Origin: a virus
Reading direction: 5' to 3' (one strand)
Length of the DNA: 22,745 nucleotides
IMG/VR virus record: IMGVR_UViG_3300037961_002050
Location: 1 to 22,745 of that record
Below, piece by piece: positions 1 through 5,804 of the stretch (within the stretch, counting starts at the first letter, position 1; each line of letters begins with the position of its first letter). A model generated the notes under the pieces. It worked only from the letters and a program-made list of their open reading frames with translations, was not told the DNA's origin and did not search any database. A program made the position numbers and the translations under genes.

Positions 1-118
1 CATCGGCGACCTGAACGGGTTCACCTTGGAGTTCACAGCGGAGGAAGGCATCCCTGCACCGTTCTTGGACTACACGAGCGCCGTAGCCGGAAGCGTCACC
101 TTCAACGTGACACCGTAA
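1..118 (+). CDS. C-terminal end of a virion structural protein (partial)
   Basis: Only the last 38 codons are inside the window. The frame opens at base 2 and ends at TAA 116-118, followed by a second TAA. The visible tail (ending SVTFNVTP) alternates polar and hydrophobic residues with many Thr, Phe and Gly, like the beta-strand-rich ends of tail tube, decoration or capsid proteins. It is followed by a rho-independent terminator and then by more structural genes, so it probably closes a head or tail transcription unit. The reading frame is well supported; the exact function cannot be told from this fragment. Confidence 0.6.
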   Translation, partial: IGDLNGFTLEFTAEEGIPAPFLDYTSAVAGSVTFNVTP

Positions 119-158
119 TAAACACCGGGCCAAACGCCTTGGGACCGTTTATAGTTAC

Positions 159-194
159 AAAAGGAGGGGGAGGGCGTTGGCTCTCCCCTTTTTT
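159..194 (+). terminator. Rho-independent terminator between structural genes
   Basis: GGGGAGGG (167-174) pairs with CTCTCCCC (181-188), 8 bp with one G-T pair, closing a 6-base loop. Six T follow (189-194), and an A-rich stretch lies just 5' of the stem. It sits after the partial first gene and ends only 9 bases before the next ATG. It therefore either separates two transcription units or lowers read-through into the portal operon. I see no convincing promoter between it and the next gene. Confidence 0.7.
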
Positions 195-203
195 GATACT
201 ACC

Positions 204-599
204 ATGATTCACCTCACACCAAACGCCGCCTCGAACGTTGTCAGCCTTTCGCCTTACCAAGCGCGGAAGTACCTCGCCACGTTTACGCACTACCTCATCG
301 TCTTGACGAACGAGGCCACGGAAGCAACGCACAAGGCCGTCCTCAACACGTCGGTCGACAATGCAAGGGAGACGAAGTTTGACCTCCCTACGGACGCGGA
401 TGCGGCCGGTGAGGTGCTTATCACCCAGTCCGGCCTCTACACGTACACCGTGTACGGACAAAACAGCGCATCCAACACCGACCCAACGAACGCGGCGGTG
501 GTTGGCATTTGCGAAACGGGAGCCGCCCGCGTGACCGCTGAGGCCGCATGGACGACACCCTCAATTTCTATCCCTGACAACGTCGTATATTACGAGTGA
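204..599 (+). CDS. Small conserved virion-associated protein
   Basis: 131 residues, starting at ATG 204 (MIHLTPN). An in-frame TTG at 177 would lie inside the terminator hairpin, so ATG is preferred. The C-terminal half carries SGLYTYTVYGQNSASNTDP. I recognise this pattern (YTYxVYxQxSxxNTDP, then a glycine-rich ETG segment) from small structural proteins in Bacteroidota phage head-tail regions. No signal peptide, membrane helix or catalytic motif is visible. It probably forms a beta-rich particle component, for example a fibre-associated or baseplate-associated subunit. Its stop overlaps the portal start (TGATG). The assignment as a structural protein is by pattern memory and position; the specific role is unknown. 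Confidence 0.6.
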   Translation: MIHLTPNAASNVVSLSPYQARKYLATFTHYLIVLTNEATEATHKAVLNTSVDNARETKFDLPTDADAAGEVLITQSGLYTYTVYGQNSASNTDPTNAAVVGICETGAARVTAEAAWTTPSISIPDNVVYYE

Positions 600-2290
600 T
601 GGATTTACTACAACTCAAAGAATACCAAGCCAAGAGCTACGCGGAGTTTTCAAGCCGCGAGGGCTGGATGAATTACGGGGACGACAATATGTTCCCGCAG
701 TACCTCATCGACCTCTACCATTCGAGCGCGACACACAACGCGCTTTGCACGTCCATCGCTTACATGATTTTTGGCGACGGGGTGCAAGCCGACACCCTTG
801 AGGCTCGCTTGAAGTTTGAGGAGTGGGGGTTGAACGACGAGATTCGCAAGGCGTGCCTGGACCTCAAGATTCAAGGCGGCTTCGCGTTGGAGATTGCGTA
901 CAACCTCGGGCGCACCTCCATCAAAAAGGTGAAGCACTGCCCGTTTGAGCGCATCCGTTCGGGTGAGGTCAACGACGACGAGAAGGTGGAATTTTACTAC
1001 TACTCGGAGGACTGGAGCAACAAGCAAATCGAGCCCGTGAAGGTGCGGTGCTTCAACCCCGAAGACAAGAACGACTACCCTCATCAAATCTTGTACGTCA
1101 AGCCATTTTCGCCCGGGTCATACTACTACCCCAAGCCCGACTACGTTGGATCTATCAACTACATCGAGCTTGACAAGGAAATTGGCACGTACCACATCAA
1201 CAACATCAAGAACGGCCTCGCGCCTTCGTTCACCATTCACTTCAAGAACGGGGTGCCGTCACAGGAGGAGCGCCACAAGATCCGCAACGACATCGAGCGG
1301 CAACTTGGCGGTGCTACAAACGCGGGCAAATTCATTGTGACTTACAGCGACCAACCTGAGCGAAAGCCCGACTTTGAGCCGTTCCCGCTTTCCGATGCGG
1401 ACAAGCAATACCAGTTCCTTTCAACCGAAGTGTCGGACAAAATCATGGTGGGCCACCGCGTAGTGTCTTCGGCCATGTTTGGCGTCAAAACGGCGGGTCA
1501 ACTGGGGACCACTCAAGAACTTGCAATTGCATCGGAATTGTTTGACAAGCAGGTCGTCAAGCCATACCAGCGCATCTTGGCAGTTGCTATTGAGAGCATC
1601 CTCGAGGCGGCCGACACACCTGCGAAGGTGACAGTTGAAGTGGTCGAAACCGATGCCGAGATTGTTGAAGACCCGGAAGCAAATACAGAATTGAGCGCCG
1701 AGGTAATGAACCTTGCGTGCGACTACCTGATTGAGATGGGTGAGGAGGAAAACGACGACGAGTGGGAACTCATCGACGCCCGTCGGGTCGACTACGACAC
1801 CGAAGCACAGCAAGACGCCATGTGGACGTTTGCGACGGTGCCAAGTGGCAAGCCACAAGCGGCCTCTGAGGAGCAAGACAACGCTGTCATCAAGGTGCGC
1901 TACGCATATATGCCAAAGGTCACAGGCAAAAACGGCAACGAGAGCCGCGACTTTTGCAAGCGCATGGTCAACGCTGGCGACCGAGTGTGGCGCAAGGAGG
2001 ACATTGACGCCGCATCACGGCGCGGCGTGAACGGCGAATGGTCGCCAAAGGGTGAAAGCACCTACGACATTTGGCTGTATAAGGGCGGTGGGTCTTGCCA
2101 ACACTTTTGGGAACGTCGCACCTACCTACGCCGGAACAACAAAAAGGTGAGCGTCAACCGCGCTCGTGCAATCATTCGGGAGGCAGGGTTGCCACCGATG
2201 CAACAAAACGACCCCAAGGTCGCCCAGCGTCCTCGCGACATGGTCAATCGTGGATTCCTTCAACCTAAGAACTGGACAACACCGCAATAA
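599..2290 (+). CDS. Phage portal protein with C-terminal Cys/His-containing extension
   Basis: 563 residues from ATG 599, which overlaps the previous TGA; a GTG at 596 is the alternative. The N-terminal 400 residues look like a portal: GDDNMFPQYLIDLYHSS, then a TSIAYMIFGDG segment, and the typical GQLGTTQEL region where the DNA-tunnel ring is formed. The portal is the dodecameric channel at the capsid vertex for DNA entry and head-tail joining. The last ~120 residues form a separate-looking domain with Cys and His residues (DFCKRMV, IWLYKGGGSCQHFWERR), which I associate with C-terminal extensions of Bacteroidota phage portals. Its role is unknown; maturation or connector binding are guesses. 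It is followed without gap by the neck protein gene. Confidence 0.82.
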   Translation: MDLLQLKEYQAKSYAEFSSREGWMNYGDDNMFPQYLIDLYHSSATHNALCTSIAYMIFGDGVQADTLEARLKFEEWGLNDEIRKACLDLKIQGGFALEIAYNLGRTSIKKVKHCPFERIRSGEVNDDEKVEFYYYSEDWSNKQIEPVKVRCFNPEDKNDYPHQILYVKPFSPGSYYYPKPDYVGSINYIELDKEIGTYHINNIKNGLAPSFTIHFKNGVPSQEERHKIRNDIERQLGGATNAGKFIVTYSDQPERKPDFEPFPLSDADKQYQFLSTEVSDKIMVGHRVVSSAMFGVKTAGQLGTTQELAIASELFDKQVVKPYQRILAVAIESILEAADTPAKVTVEVVETDAEIVEDPEANTELSAEVMNLACDYLIEMGEEENDDEWELIDARRVDYDTEAQQDAMWTFATVPSGKPQAASEEQDNAVIKVRYAYMPKVTGKNGNESRDFCKRMVNAGDRVWRKEDIDAASRRGVNGEWSPKGESTYDIWLYKGGGSCQHFWERRTYLRRNNKKVSVNRARAIIREAGLPPMQQNDPKVAQRPRDMVNRGFLQPKNWTTPQ

Positions 2291-2854
2291 ATGGCACTCA
2301 CAGCAGAAGTTCTCTTTGTCAACCCTGACTACCTGAAGCGCATCACCCAACTCAACGGGGCGGTTGAGGAAGCGGTCATGGTTCCCGCCATCATTTTGGC
2401 GCAAGACAAGTACCTCCAACAATACCTCGGCACCGATCTCTTGAACAAGCTCAAGAGTGACGTAGCCGGTAGCGGTCCCTCGGGCGTTTATGAGACGCTT
2501 CTGGACGACTACGTCCGCAAGACAACCGCGTGGTGGTCAATGGTCGAAATGTTGCCGAATTTGTACGTCAAATTGGACAACGGAGGGTTGGTGATTCGCA
2601 CGGCAGAGAACACCACTGCCATCGGCCCGGACGACCTGCACCGCGAAATCGAGAACGCACGACAAAATGCACAGTTTTACACCACGCGCATGGTCGAATA
2701 CTTGTGTCACAACCAAACGAGCTTCCCTGAGTACACGTCGAACACTTCGCCCGACATGTTGCCACAACGCACGGCGTACTACCAAAACGGAATGACCATT
2801 AGCATTGGTCACGACGGCGTTGACCCTGATTTGGCTCGGAAGCTCTACGAATGA
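2291..2854 (+). CDS. Head-tail connector (neck) protein, DUF6712-like
   Basis: 187 residues, ATG immediately after the portal stop. It is largely helical, with YLQQYLGTDLLNKL near residue 40 and an aromatic-rich WWSMVEMLP segment near residue 80. This matches the DUF6712-type proteins that follow the portal in many Bacteroidota phages and probably play the gp6/gp15-like adaptor role below the portal. Family assignment is from remembered motifs and from position next to the portal. It shares 4 bases (ATGA) with the next tiny ORF. No other candidate neck adaptor lies between portal and lysis genes. Confidence 0.65.
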   Translation: MALTAEVLFVNPDYLKRITQLNGAVEEAVMVPAIILAQDKYLQQYLGTDLLNKLKSDVAGSGPSGVYETLLDDYVRKTTAWWSMVEMLPNLYVKLDNGGLVIRTAENTTAIGPDDLHREIENARQNAQFYTTRMVEYLCHNQTSFPEYTSNTSPDMLPQRTAYYQNGMTISIGHDGVDPDLARKLYE

Positions 2855-2937
2855 CACGCAAAGAAAATGAGGCGGCCTTGCGTGCGTGGCTTGCCAAACA
2901 AGAGAAGGACAAACAGAAGCCAAAAACACGCAAATGA
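2851..2937 (+). CDS. Hypothetical 28-residue basic peptide
   Basis: A very short ORF (MTRKENEAALRAW..., 28 residues, about one third Lys or Arg). It overlaps the upstream gene by ATGA at 2851-2854 and the downstream gene by ATGA at 2934-2937, so ribosomes could pass from gene to gene through it. This junction style is the norm in this phage and is the main reason to believe the ORF is translated. It is predicted to be helical and charged. It has no recognisable function and may serve mainly as a coupling bridge between neck and lysis genes. Confidence 0.45.
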   Translation: MTRKENEAALRAWLAKQEKDKQKPKTRK

Positions 2938-3137
2938 ACATAGACGGGTTAATAACTTTAGTGCCGGCTTTGCTGGCAATTATTGGTGTTTGGGTGAACT
3001 TCAACGCAGAGGTGGCAAAATTGAAGGGCCGCGTGTACCGTTTAGAGTCCGATCAAAACGAACTCAAGGGTATGTTGAAGGAATGCGTCGAAGGCATCCA
3101 GGAGCTCAAAATTTTGCTTGCCAAAAAAGGTTTCTGA
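2934..3137 (+). CDS. Holin-like / XhlA-like small membrane protein
   Basis: 67 residues from ATG 2934. One N-terminal hydrophobic segment (LITLVPALLAIIGVWV, residues 6-21) is followed by a ~40-residue charged heptad region (KLKGRVYRLESDQNELKGML) that should form a coiled coil. This one-helix-plus-coiled-coil shape is that of XhlA/haemolysin-type proteins that accompany endolysins. The next gene starts one base after its stop and encodes an M15 peptidase, which strengthens a lysis role. It could deliver or anchor the endolysin or permeabilise the membrane; sequence alone does not decide. An in-frame start 48 bases earlier is possible but would overlap the 28-residue ORF more deeply. Confidence 0.6.
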   Translation: MNIDGLITLVPALLAIIGVWVNFNAEVAKLKGRVYRLESDQNELKGMLKECVEGIQELKILLAKKGF

Positions 3138-3494
3138 ATGTATAAGTATTTCAAGATCTCTGAGTTCGACAGCCCCGACGAACCGGGGTCAGGCGAAATG
3201 ATGGAGCCGGCAGTCATTGAAGCGTTGGAGAACGCACGTGACCTTGCCGGTTTCCCGTTTGTAGTGACGAGTGGGGTGCGGACCATCGCACACAACCGAG
3301 CTGTCGGAGGGTCGCCCCGGTCAAGCCATCTTTTAGGCCTCGCGGTTGACCTGCGCGTAGACAACAGCGAACGCCGCTACCTCATGGTTGAGGCATTGCT
3401 CGACGCGGGTTTCAATCGCATTGGAGTGGCCGAGAACTTCATCCATGCCGACATGGACAAAAACAAAAAACCCAACGTACTTTGGACATACTAA
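3138..3494 (+). CDS. M15A-type peptidase (probable endolysin)
   Basis: 118 residues, a complete small M15A domain. The zinc ligands expected for the family are present: His64 and Asp71 in SSHLLGLAVD, and His103 in FIHAD. TSGVRT near residue 44 is the conserved loop before the active site. The family cleaves D-Ala-containing or L-Ala-D-Glu peptide bonds of peptidoglycan. Single-domain M15A proteins next to portals or tail genes in Bacteroidota phages are usually called endolysins, and the adjacent membrane protein fits. No signal peptide is visible, so export would need a holin. The final codons overlap the metallophosphoesterase gene by 13 bases. Confidence 0.85.
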   Translation: MYKYFKISEFDSPDEPGSGEMMEPAVIEALENARDLAGFPFVVTSGVRTIAHNRAVGGSPRSSHLLGLAVDLRVDNSERRYLMVEALLDAGFNRIGVAENFIHADMDKNKKPNVLWTY

Positions 3495-4327
3495 GAAAGA
3501 GCCGCACGGTTCACCACGTTGACCTCGATTTTAAAAAGAGAGGCACCGACAAGAACCTCTTGTTCATCTCGGACGTCCACTACGACAGCGTCAAATGCGA
3601 CCGGTCACTCTTGCACCGCCACCTTGAGGAGGCGCGACGCATCGGGGCCGGCGTTTTTATTTTTGGCGACCTGTTTGACCTCATGCAAGGACGCTTCGAC
3701 CCACGGGGCAACTACTCCGAACTGCGGCCTGAATACAAGTCGTGCACATACGTGGACGAAGTCATACAGGACGTGGGCGAGAAGCTGGCCGAGTACAAGG
3801 ACGTCATCCGGTTCATCTCACGCGGCAACCACGAAACCAATATCGAGAAGCGCATGATGGTTTCGCCCATTGACAGGGTGGCTCAAATCATCAACGCCGC
3901 AGGTGGAAGGGTAGAGACGGGCGGTTATGCCGGCTGGCTTGGGATGACGTGTCATCGTGGTGGCAAAAGTTGCAAGCGTTTCCTCGTACACTACCACCAC
4001 GGGTATGGCGGCAACGCGAAACGCTCAAAGGGTGTACTGAACAACGACCTCGACCTCGCGCAATTCCCTGACGCCGACTTCATTGTTCGCGGCCACGACC
4101 ACAACAAGTGGTATCACCCTGTGACGGTCGATCGCATTAACCTCAAAATGAAGCTCGAACAAAGCACGCGCTACATTATGCGCCTTGGATCGTACAAAAA
4201 ACTCGGGGACCGCTTTGCAGGTTGGGCCACCGAGAAAGGGTTCAATACGCCAACCCTTGGGGGCTGGTGGGTGCGCTTTGTGGAAAATAGGGACGAATAC
4301 CGCGTTGAAGTGAGGGACGCCTCGTAG
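3482..4327 (+). CDS. Calcineurin-like metallophosphoesterase
   Basis: 281 residues if started at TTG 3482. The ordered metal-binding motifs are complete: SDVHYD (Asp31, His33), GDLFD (Asp63, Asp66), RGNHE (Asn116, His117), VHYHH (His170, His172) and RGHDH (His205, His207). This is an intact two-metal phosphoesterase core; members cleave phosphomonoesters, phosphodiesters or DNA ends. The specific substrate cannot be inferred. The start is unusual: no ATG precedes the first motif, and the frame is open back to 3392. TTG 3482, overlapping the peptidase stop, is the simplest choice. The next 164 bases are non-coding and hold terminators and promoters, so this is the last gene of its transcription unit. 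Confidence 0.85.
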   Translation: MDILRKSRTVHHVDLDFKKRGTDKNLLFISDVHYDSVKCDRSLLHRHLEEARRIGAGVFIFGDLFDLMQGRFDPRGNYSELRPEYKSCTYVDEVIQDVGEKLAEYKDVIRFISRGNHETNIEKRMMVSPIDRVAQIINAAGGRVETGGYAGWLGMTCHRGGKSCKRFLVHYHHGYGGNAKRSKGVLNNDLDLAQFPDADFIVRGHDHNKWYHPVTVDRINLKMKLEQSTRYIMRLGSYKKLGDRFAGWATEKGFNTPTLGGWWVRFVENRDEYRVEVRDAS

Positions 4328-4335
4328 TATATTAG
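4305..4335 (+). promoter_or_regulatory. Bacteroidota-type promoter candidate P1
   Basis: TTG at 4305-4307 and TATATTAG at 4328-4335, separated by 20 bases. The Bacteroidota housekeeping promoter is TTG (-33) and TAnnTTTG (-7) about 19 bases apart. The -7 box differs at one fixed position. It lies over the last codons of the phosphoesterase gene and points at a region with no ORF, ending in a terminator within 75 bases. Confidence 0.45.
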
Positions 4336-4338
4336 ACT

Positions 4339-4410
4339 CGGCCATCAGGTGGTCGAATCATTTGTTTTTTCAGTCGAGGAGCCTCCGGAACGCCGGGGGC
4401 TTCTTTTTTT
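4339..4410 (+). ncRNA. Candidate ~70-nt small RNA
   Basis: A transcript from P1 would start near 4340 and end at the T-run finishing at 4410. It would fold as a first hairpin, CGGCCA (4339-4344) with TGGTCG (4350-4355), a U-rich single-stranded linker (TTTGTTTTTT, 4361-4370), and a terminator hairpin. This promoter-hairpin-linker-terminator order is that of a small regulatory RNA. No ORF with a plausible start fits in it. It could equally be a double terminator, because the first hairpin is also followed by U-rich sequence. It matches no RNA family I recognise. Confidence 0.35.
4379..4410 (+). terminator. Strong rho-independent terminator
   Basis: GCCTCCGG (4381-4388) pairs with CCGGGGGC (4393-4400), 8 bp with one T-G pair and an AACG tetraloop; A4380-T4401 can extend it. 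The T-rich tail TTCTTTTTTT runs to 4410. It closes the structural/lysis unit and any RNA started at P1. Confidence 0.85.
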
Positions 4411-4455
4411 GGGCAAAAAATTTTTCGGCTTTTGTTTGCGAAAAGAAATTTGCCC
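4411..4455 (+). promoter_or_regulatory. 45-bp dyad, probable operator
   Basis: Two nested inverted arms are exact. GGGCAAA (4411-4417) pairs with TTTGCCC (4449-4455), and TTTTCG (4422-4427) pairs with CGAAAA (4439-4444). They are separated by matching 4-base gaps and an 11-base centre. The right half of the dyad fills the spacer of promoter P2, and its centre contains the P2 -33 TTG. A dimeric repressor bound here would block P2. The HTH proteins encoded downstream (6591-6845, 6849-7076) are candidate binders; that link is inference. Confidence 0.55.
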
Positions 4456-4465
4456 CCCATATTAG
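4436..4465 (+). promoter_or_regulatory. Bacteroidota-type promoter candidate P2 for the early operon
   Basis: TTG at 4436-4438 (part of TTTG) and CATATTAG at 4458-4465, with a 19-base spacer. The box shares ATATTAG with P1. Predicted initiation near 4470 gives a ~20-base A-rich leader without Shine-Dalgarno before ATG 4492, as is usual in Bacteroidota. Two positions of the -7 consensus do not match. Confidence 0.45.
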
Positions 4466-4491
4466 TGATGTAAAAACAATAAATCACACCG

Positions 4492-4665
4492 ATGACCTAC
4501 GAACAATTTAAGAAAATCGCCCCAAGGGTGAAGGCCTTGCAAGCCAAGCAAGCCGCCAAGACAATCACAGCCGATGAAAGTCAGGAATTGTTTGCCATCA
4601 TGTTTGGCGAGGAGTACATGGCAAGCAACGACAAAGGTTCACGCAAGCAATACGCCGAGCAATGA
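4492..4665 (+). CDS. Hypothetical early protein, 57 residues
   Basis: First gene after P2: ATG 4492, 57 residues (MTYEQFKKIAPRVKALQAKQ...), TGA 4663-4665. It is mostly charged and helical, with an Ala/Lys-rich N-terminal half and an acidic patch (FGEEYM). It has no Cys pairs, membrane segment or recognisable motif. The A-rich upstream sequence, the promoter position and the ATGA overlap with the following gene support that it is real despite its size. Function is unknown. As the promoter-proximal gene it should be expressed early and strongly, so it is a candidate for host takeover or anti-defence, but nothing in the sequence shows this. Confidence 0.6.
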   Translation: MTYEQFKKIAPRVKALQAKQAAKTITADESQELFAIMFGEEYMASNDKGSRKQYAEQ

Positions 4666-4862
4666 GACCTACTCCTGACAACATCAAAGCCATCATTGCG
4701 CAACAAGGCTACGGCGGCATCAAGAAAGCCATTCGCGCAACCTACTGGGACTTGTACAAGGCCGGCTACAACCGCAAGGAAATGAAAGAAACCTTGAGCC
4801 GTGCGTTCGGCACCGAGGACGCATTCATTCGCAACTTCATCTACTTTCAATTCCATGATTGA
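4662..4862 (+). CDS. Hypothetical early protein, 66 residues
   Basis: ATG 4662 overlaps the previous stop by 4 bases. The 66-residue product is basic and aromatic (IKKAIRATYWDLYKAGYNRKEM), with the feel of a small three-helix protein. The segment around residues 20-50 could form a helix-turn-helix-like pair, but I cannot assign a family. The frame is closed by TGA 4860-4862, which overlaps the following zinc-ribbon ORF by 8 bases. No function is proposed. Confidence 0.6.
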   Translation: MRPTPDNIKAIIAQQGYGGIKKAIRATYWDLYKAGYNRKEMKETLSRAFGTEDAFIRNFIYFQFHD

Positions 4863-4965
4863 TTTACCAATGGGTGCCGTCAGCGATTGTTGCGGCGCGC
4901 CGTGCGACCCGGACATTCCAATTTGCACGCATTGTCTTGAATGGTGCGAGTACGAACATGAATAA
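4855..4965 (+). CDS. Zinc-ribbon microprotein, 36 residues
   Basis: A 36-residue ORF from ATG 4855 to TAA 4963-4965 with six cysteines: Cys12, Cys13 and Cys17 (SDCCGAPC), then Cys24, Cys27 and Cys31 (CTHCLEWCEY). CCGAP, then CxxC, then C-E is a pattern I know from very small zinc-ribbon proteins in Bacteroidota and their phages. One zinc site built from the CC/C and CxxC knuckles is likely. It overlaps the gene before by 8 bases and the gene after by 8 bases. The role is unknown; such ribbons typically bind protein or nucleic acid. Its small size makes it easy to miss in automatic annotation. Confidence 0.65.
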   Translation: MIDLPMGAVSDCCGAPCDPDIPICTHCLEWCEYEHE

Positions 4966-5230
4966 CCTAAAACAAATGGACAAGACCCTAAAACCCAACG
5001 GCATCAGCCACACCGTCATGCCGGAAGACCCGGCCAAGGACTACAACGCATGGATGGAGCATATTACCGCCAAATCCATTGAACGCGACGCGGACGAGTT
5101 TAAGAGGCAATTAGATTGGTTGTGGCAATGTCACTGGTTCCGCTCCCCGGAGGAGGCCGACCGCTTCAAGACACAATACGACCGAATCTGGAAAAAGTTT
5201 AAGAAAGAAATTCAAAACCACGCAAAATGA
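4958..5230 (+). CDS. Hypothetical early protein, 90 residues
   Basis: I chose ATG 4958 (MNNLKQMDKT...) because it overlaps the zinc-ribbon stop in the style of this operon. The longer frame back to 4859 would duplicate that gene in another frame. ATG 4976 is a second option. The product is helical and highly charged, with a Trp-rich segment (QLDWLWQCHWF) and a lysine-rich C-terminus (IWKKFKKEIQ). The Trp-rich part suggests a compact protein-binding helix bundle. No family recognised. Confidence 0.6.
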   Translation: MNNLKQMDKTLKPNGISHTVMPEDPAKDYNAWMEHITAKSIERDADEFKRQLDWLWQCHWFRSPEEADRFKTQYDRIWKKFKKEIQNHAK

Positions 5231-5547
5231 GCGACAAGACCTACAACGGCTGGACGAACTACGCAACGTGGCGCGTCAACCTTGAAATCATTGGCGACAA
5301 TGAGGAATACTACAACGAAATGATTGAGGAAATGAAAGGCGACGACGACGACGACATTTTGTACGCACTCAAAGACCAATTGATTGTTTGTGTCGACGAA
5401 TGTCTTGACGCTCATGACACCAATTGCCACGGCCTTGTGCGTATGTACGCAGACGCTTTTGTGGCAAACGTCAACTACCACGAAATTGCCAAACACTTGT
5501 TGGATTCCTACAAGATCGAACAAGCGCACCAAAACGAAGCAACGTGA
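5227..5547 (+). CDS. YNGWTNYATWRVNLE-type protein (DUF7249-like)
   Basis: 106 residues, ATGA overlap with the gene before. The N-terminus TYNGWTNYATWRVNLE is a hallmark I recognise from small proteins spread through phages and plasmids (I recall DUF7249). A run of five Asp is encoded by a (GAC)5 tract at 5341-5355. The remainder is acidic and helical, with Cys and His residues at 58-67 that are not arranged as an obvious metal site. The family function is not known to me. Co-location with other small early genes fits an accessory or host-interaction role. Confidence 0.65.
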   Translation: MSDKTYNGWTNYATWRVNLEIIGDNEEYYNEMIEEMKGDDDDDILYALKDQLIVCVDECLDAHDTNCHGLVRMYADAFVANVNYHEIAKHLLDSYKIEQAHQNEAT

Positions 5548-5804
5548 AGGACCACTACGAAAAGAAAAGCGGCGAGACAATTGTCAAGGACGCCCTCGAC
5601 TTGCCCTCCGTGTTCATGCCCGACAACGGGTGCATCTTCAAGCCTGACCGCATGGAGGAGATGGGGTACACGCAATACCTCGACACCCAGCACCCTGACC
5701 GCGACTACATCACGCGGTGGTGGTTTCGTGGCGAACACAACCGAGACAGAGTAATTAAAGGCATCAAGGCACAAGGCTTTGAGGTCGTAACCATCGCCCC
5801 ATGA
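5544..5804 (+). CDS. Hypothetical protein, 86 residues
   Basis: Start GTG 5544 (GTGA overlap with the previous stop) gives an 86-residue product, preferred over longer out-of-frame-overlap alternatives. It contains many aromatic and charged residues (DYITRWWFRGEHNRDRV) and ends with a predicted beta-strand (GFEVVTIAP). An alpha/beta fold is likely. I do not recognise a family. It overlaps the next gene by ATGA, so it is part of the same translationally coupled early string. Confidence 0.55.
   Translation: MKDHYEKKSGETIVKDALDLPSVFMPDNGCIFKPDRMEEMGYTQYLDTQHPDRDYITRWWFRGEHNRDRVIKGIKAQGFEVVTIAP

Noticed and set aside
3459-3473. A-rich run near the end of the M15 peptidase gene as a -1 frameshift site fusing it to the phosphoesterase
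   Set aside because: The frame relation is right (-1), but no X XXY YYZ heptamer allows both tRNAs to re-pair in the zero frame, and the peptidase is complete without a fusion. A TTG start is simpler.
4339-4378. tRNA-like fold after the phosphoesterase gene
   Set aside because: Only one 6-bp hairpin and a 4-bp outer pairing (CTCG/CGAG) form; there is no anticodon arm, T-arm sequence or acceptor stem.
4859-4957. Long N-terminal extension of the gene at 4958
   Set aside because: It would overlap almost the whole zinc-ribbon ORF, whose six phased cysteines make it the better reading; the extension has no pattern and starts from TTG-type codons.
5341-5355. (GAC)5 microsatellite as a phase-variable tract
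   Set aside because: Five trinucleotide units in frame only change the number of Asp residues; the tract is too short to be a convincing contingency locus.
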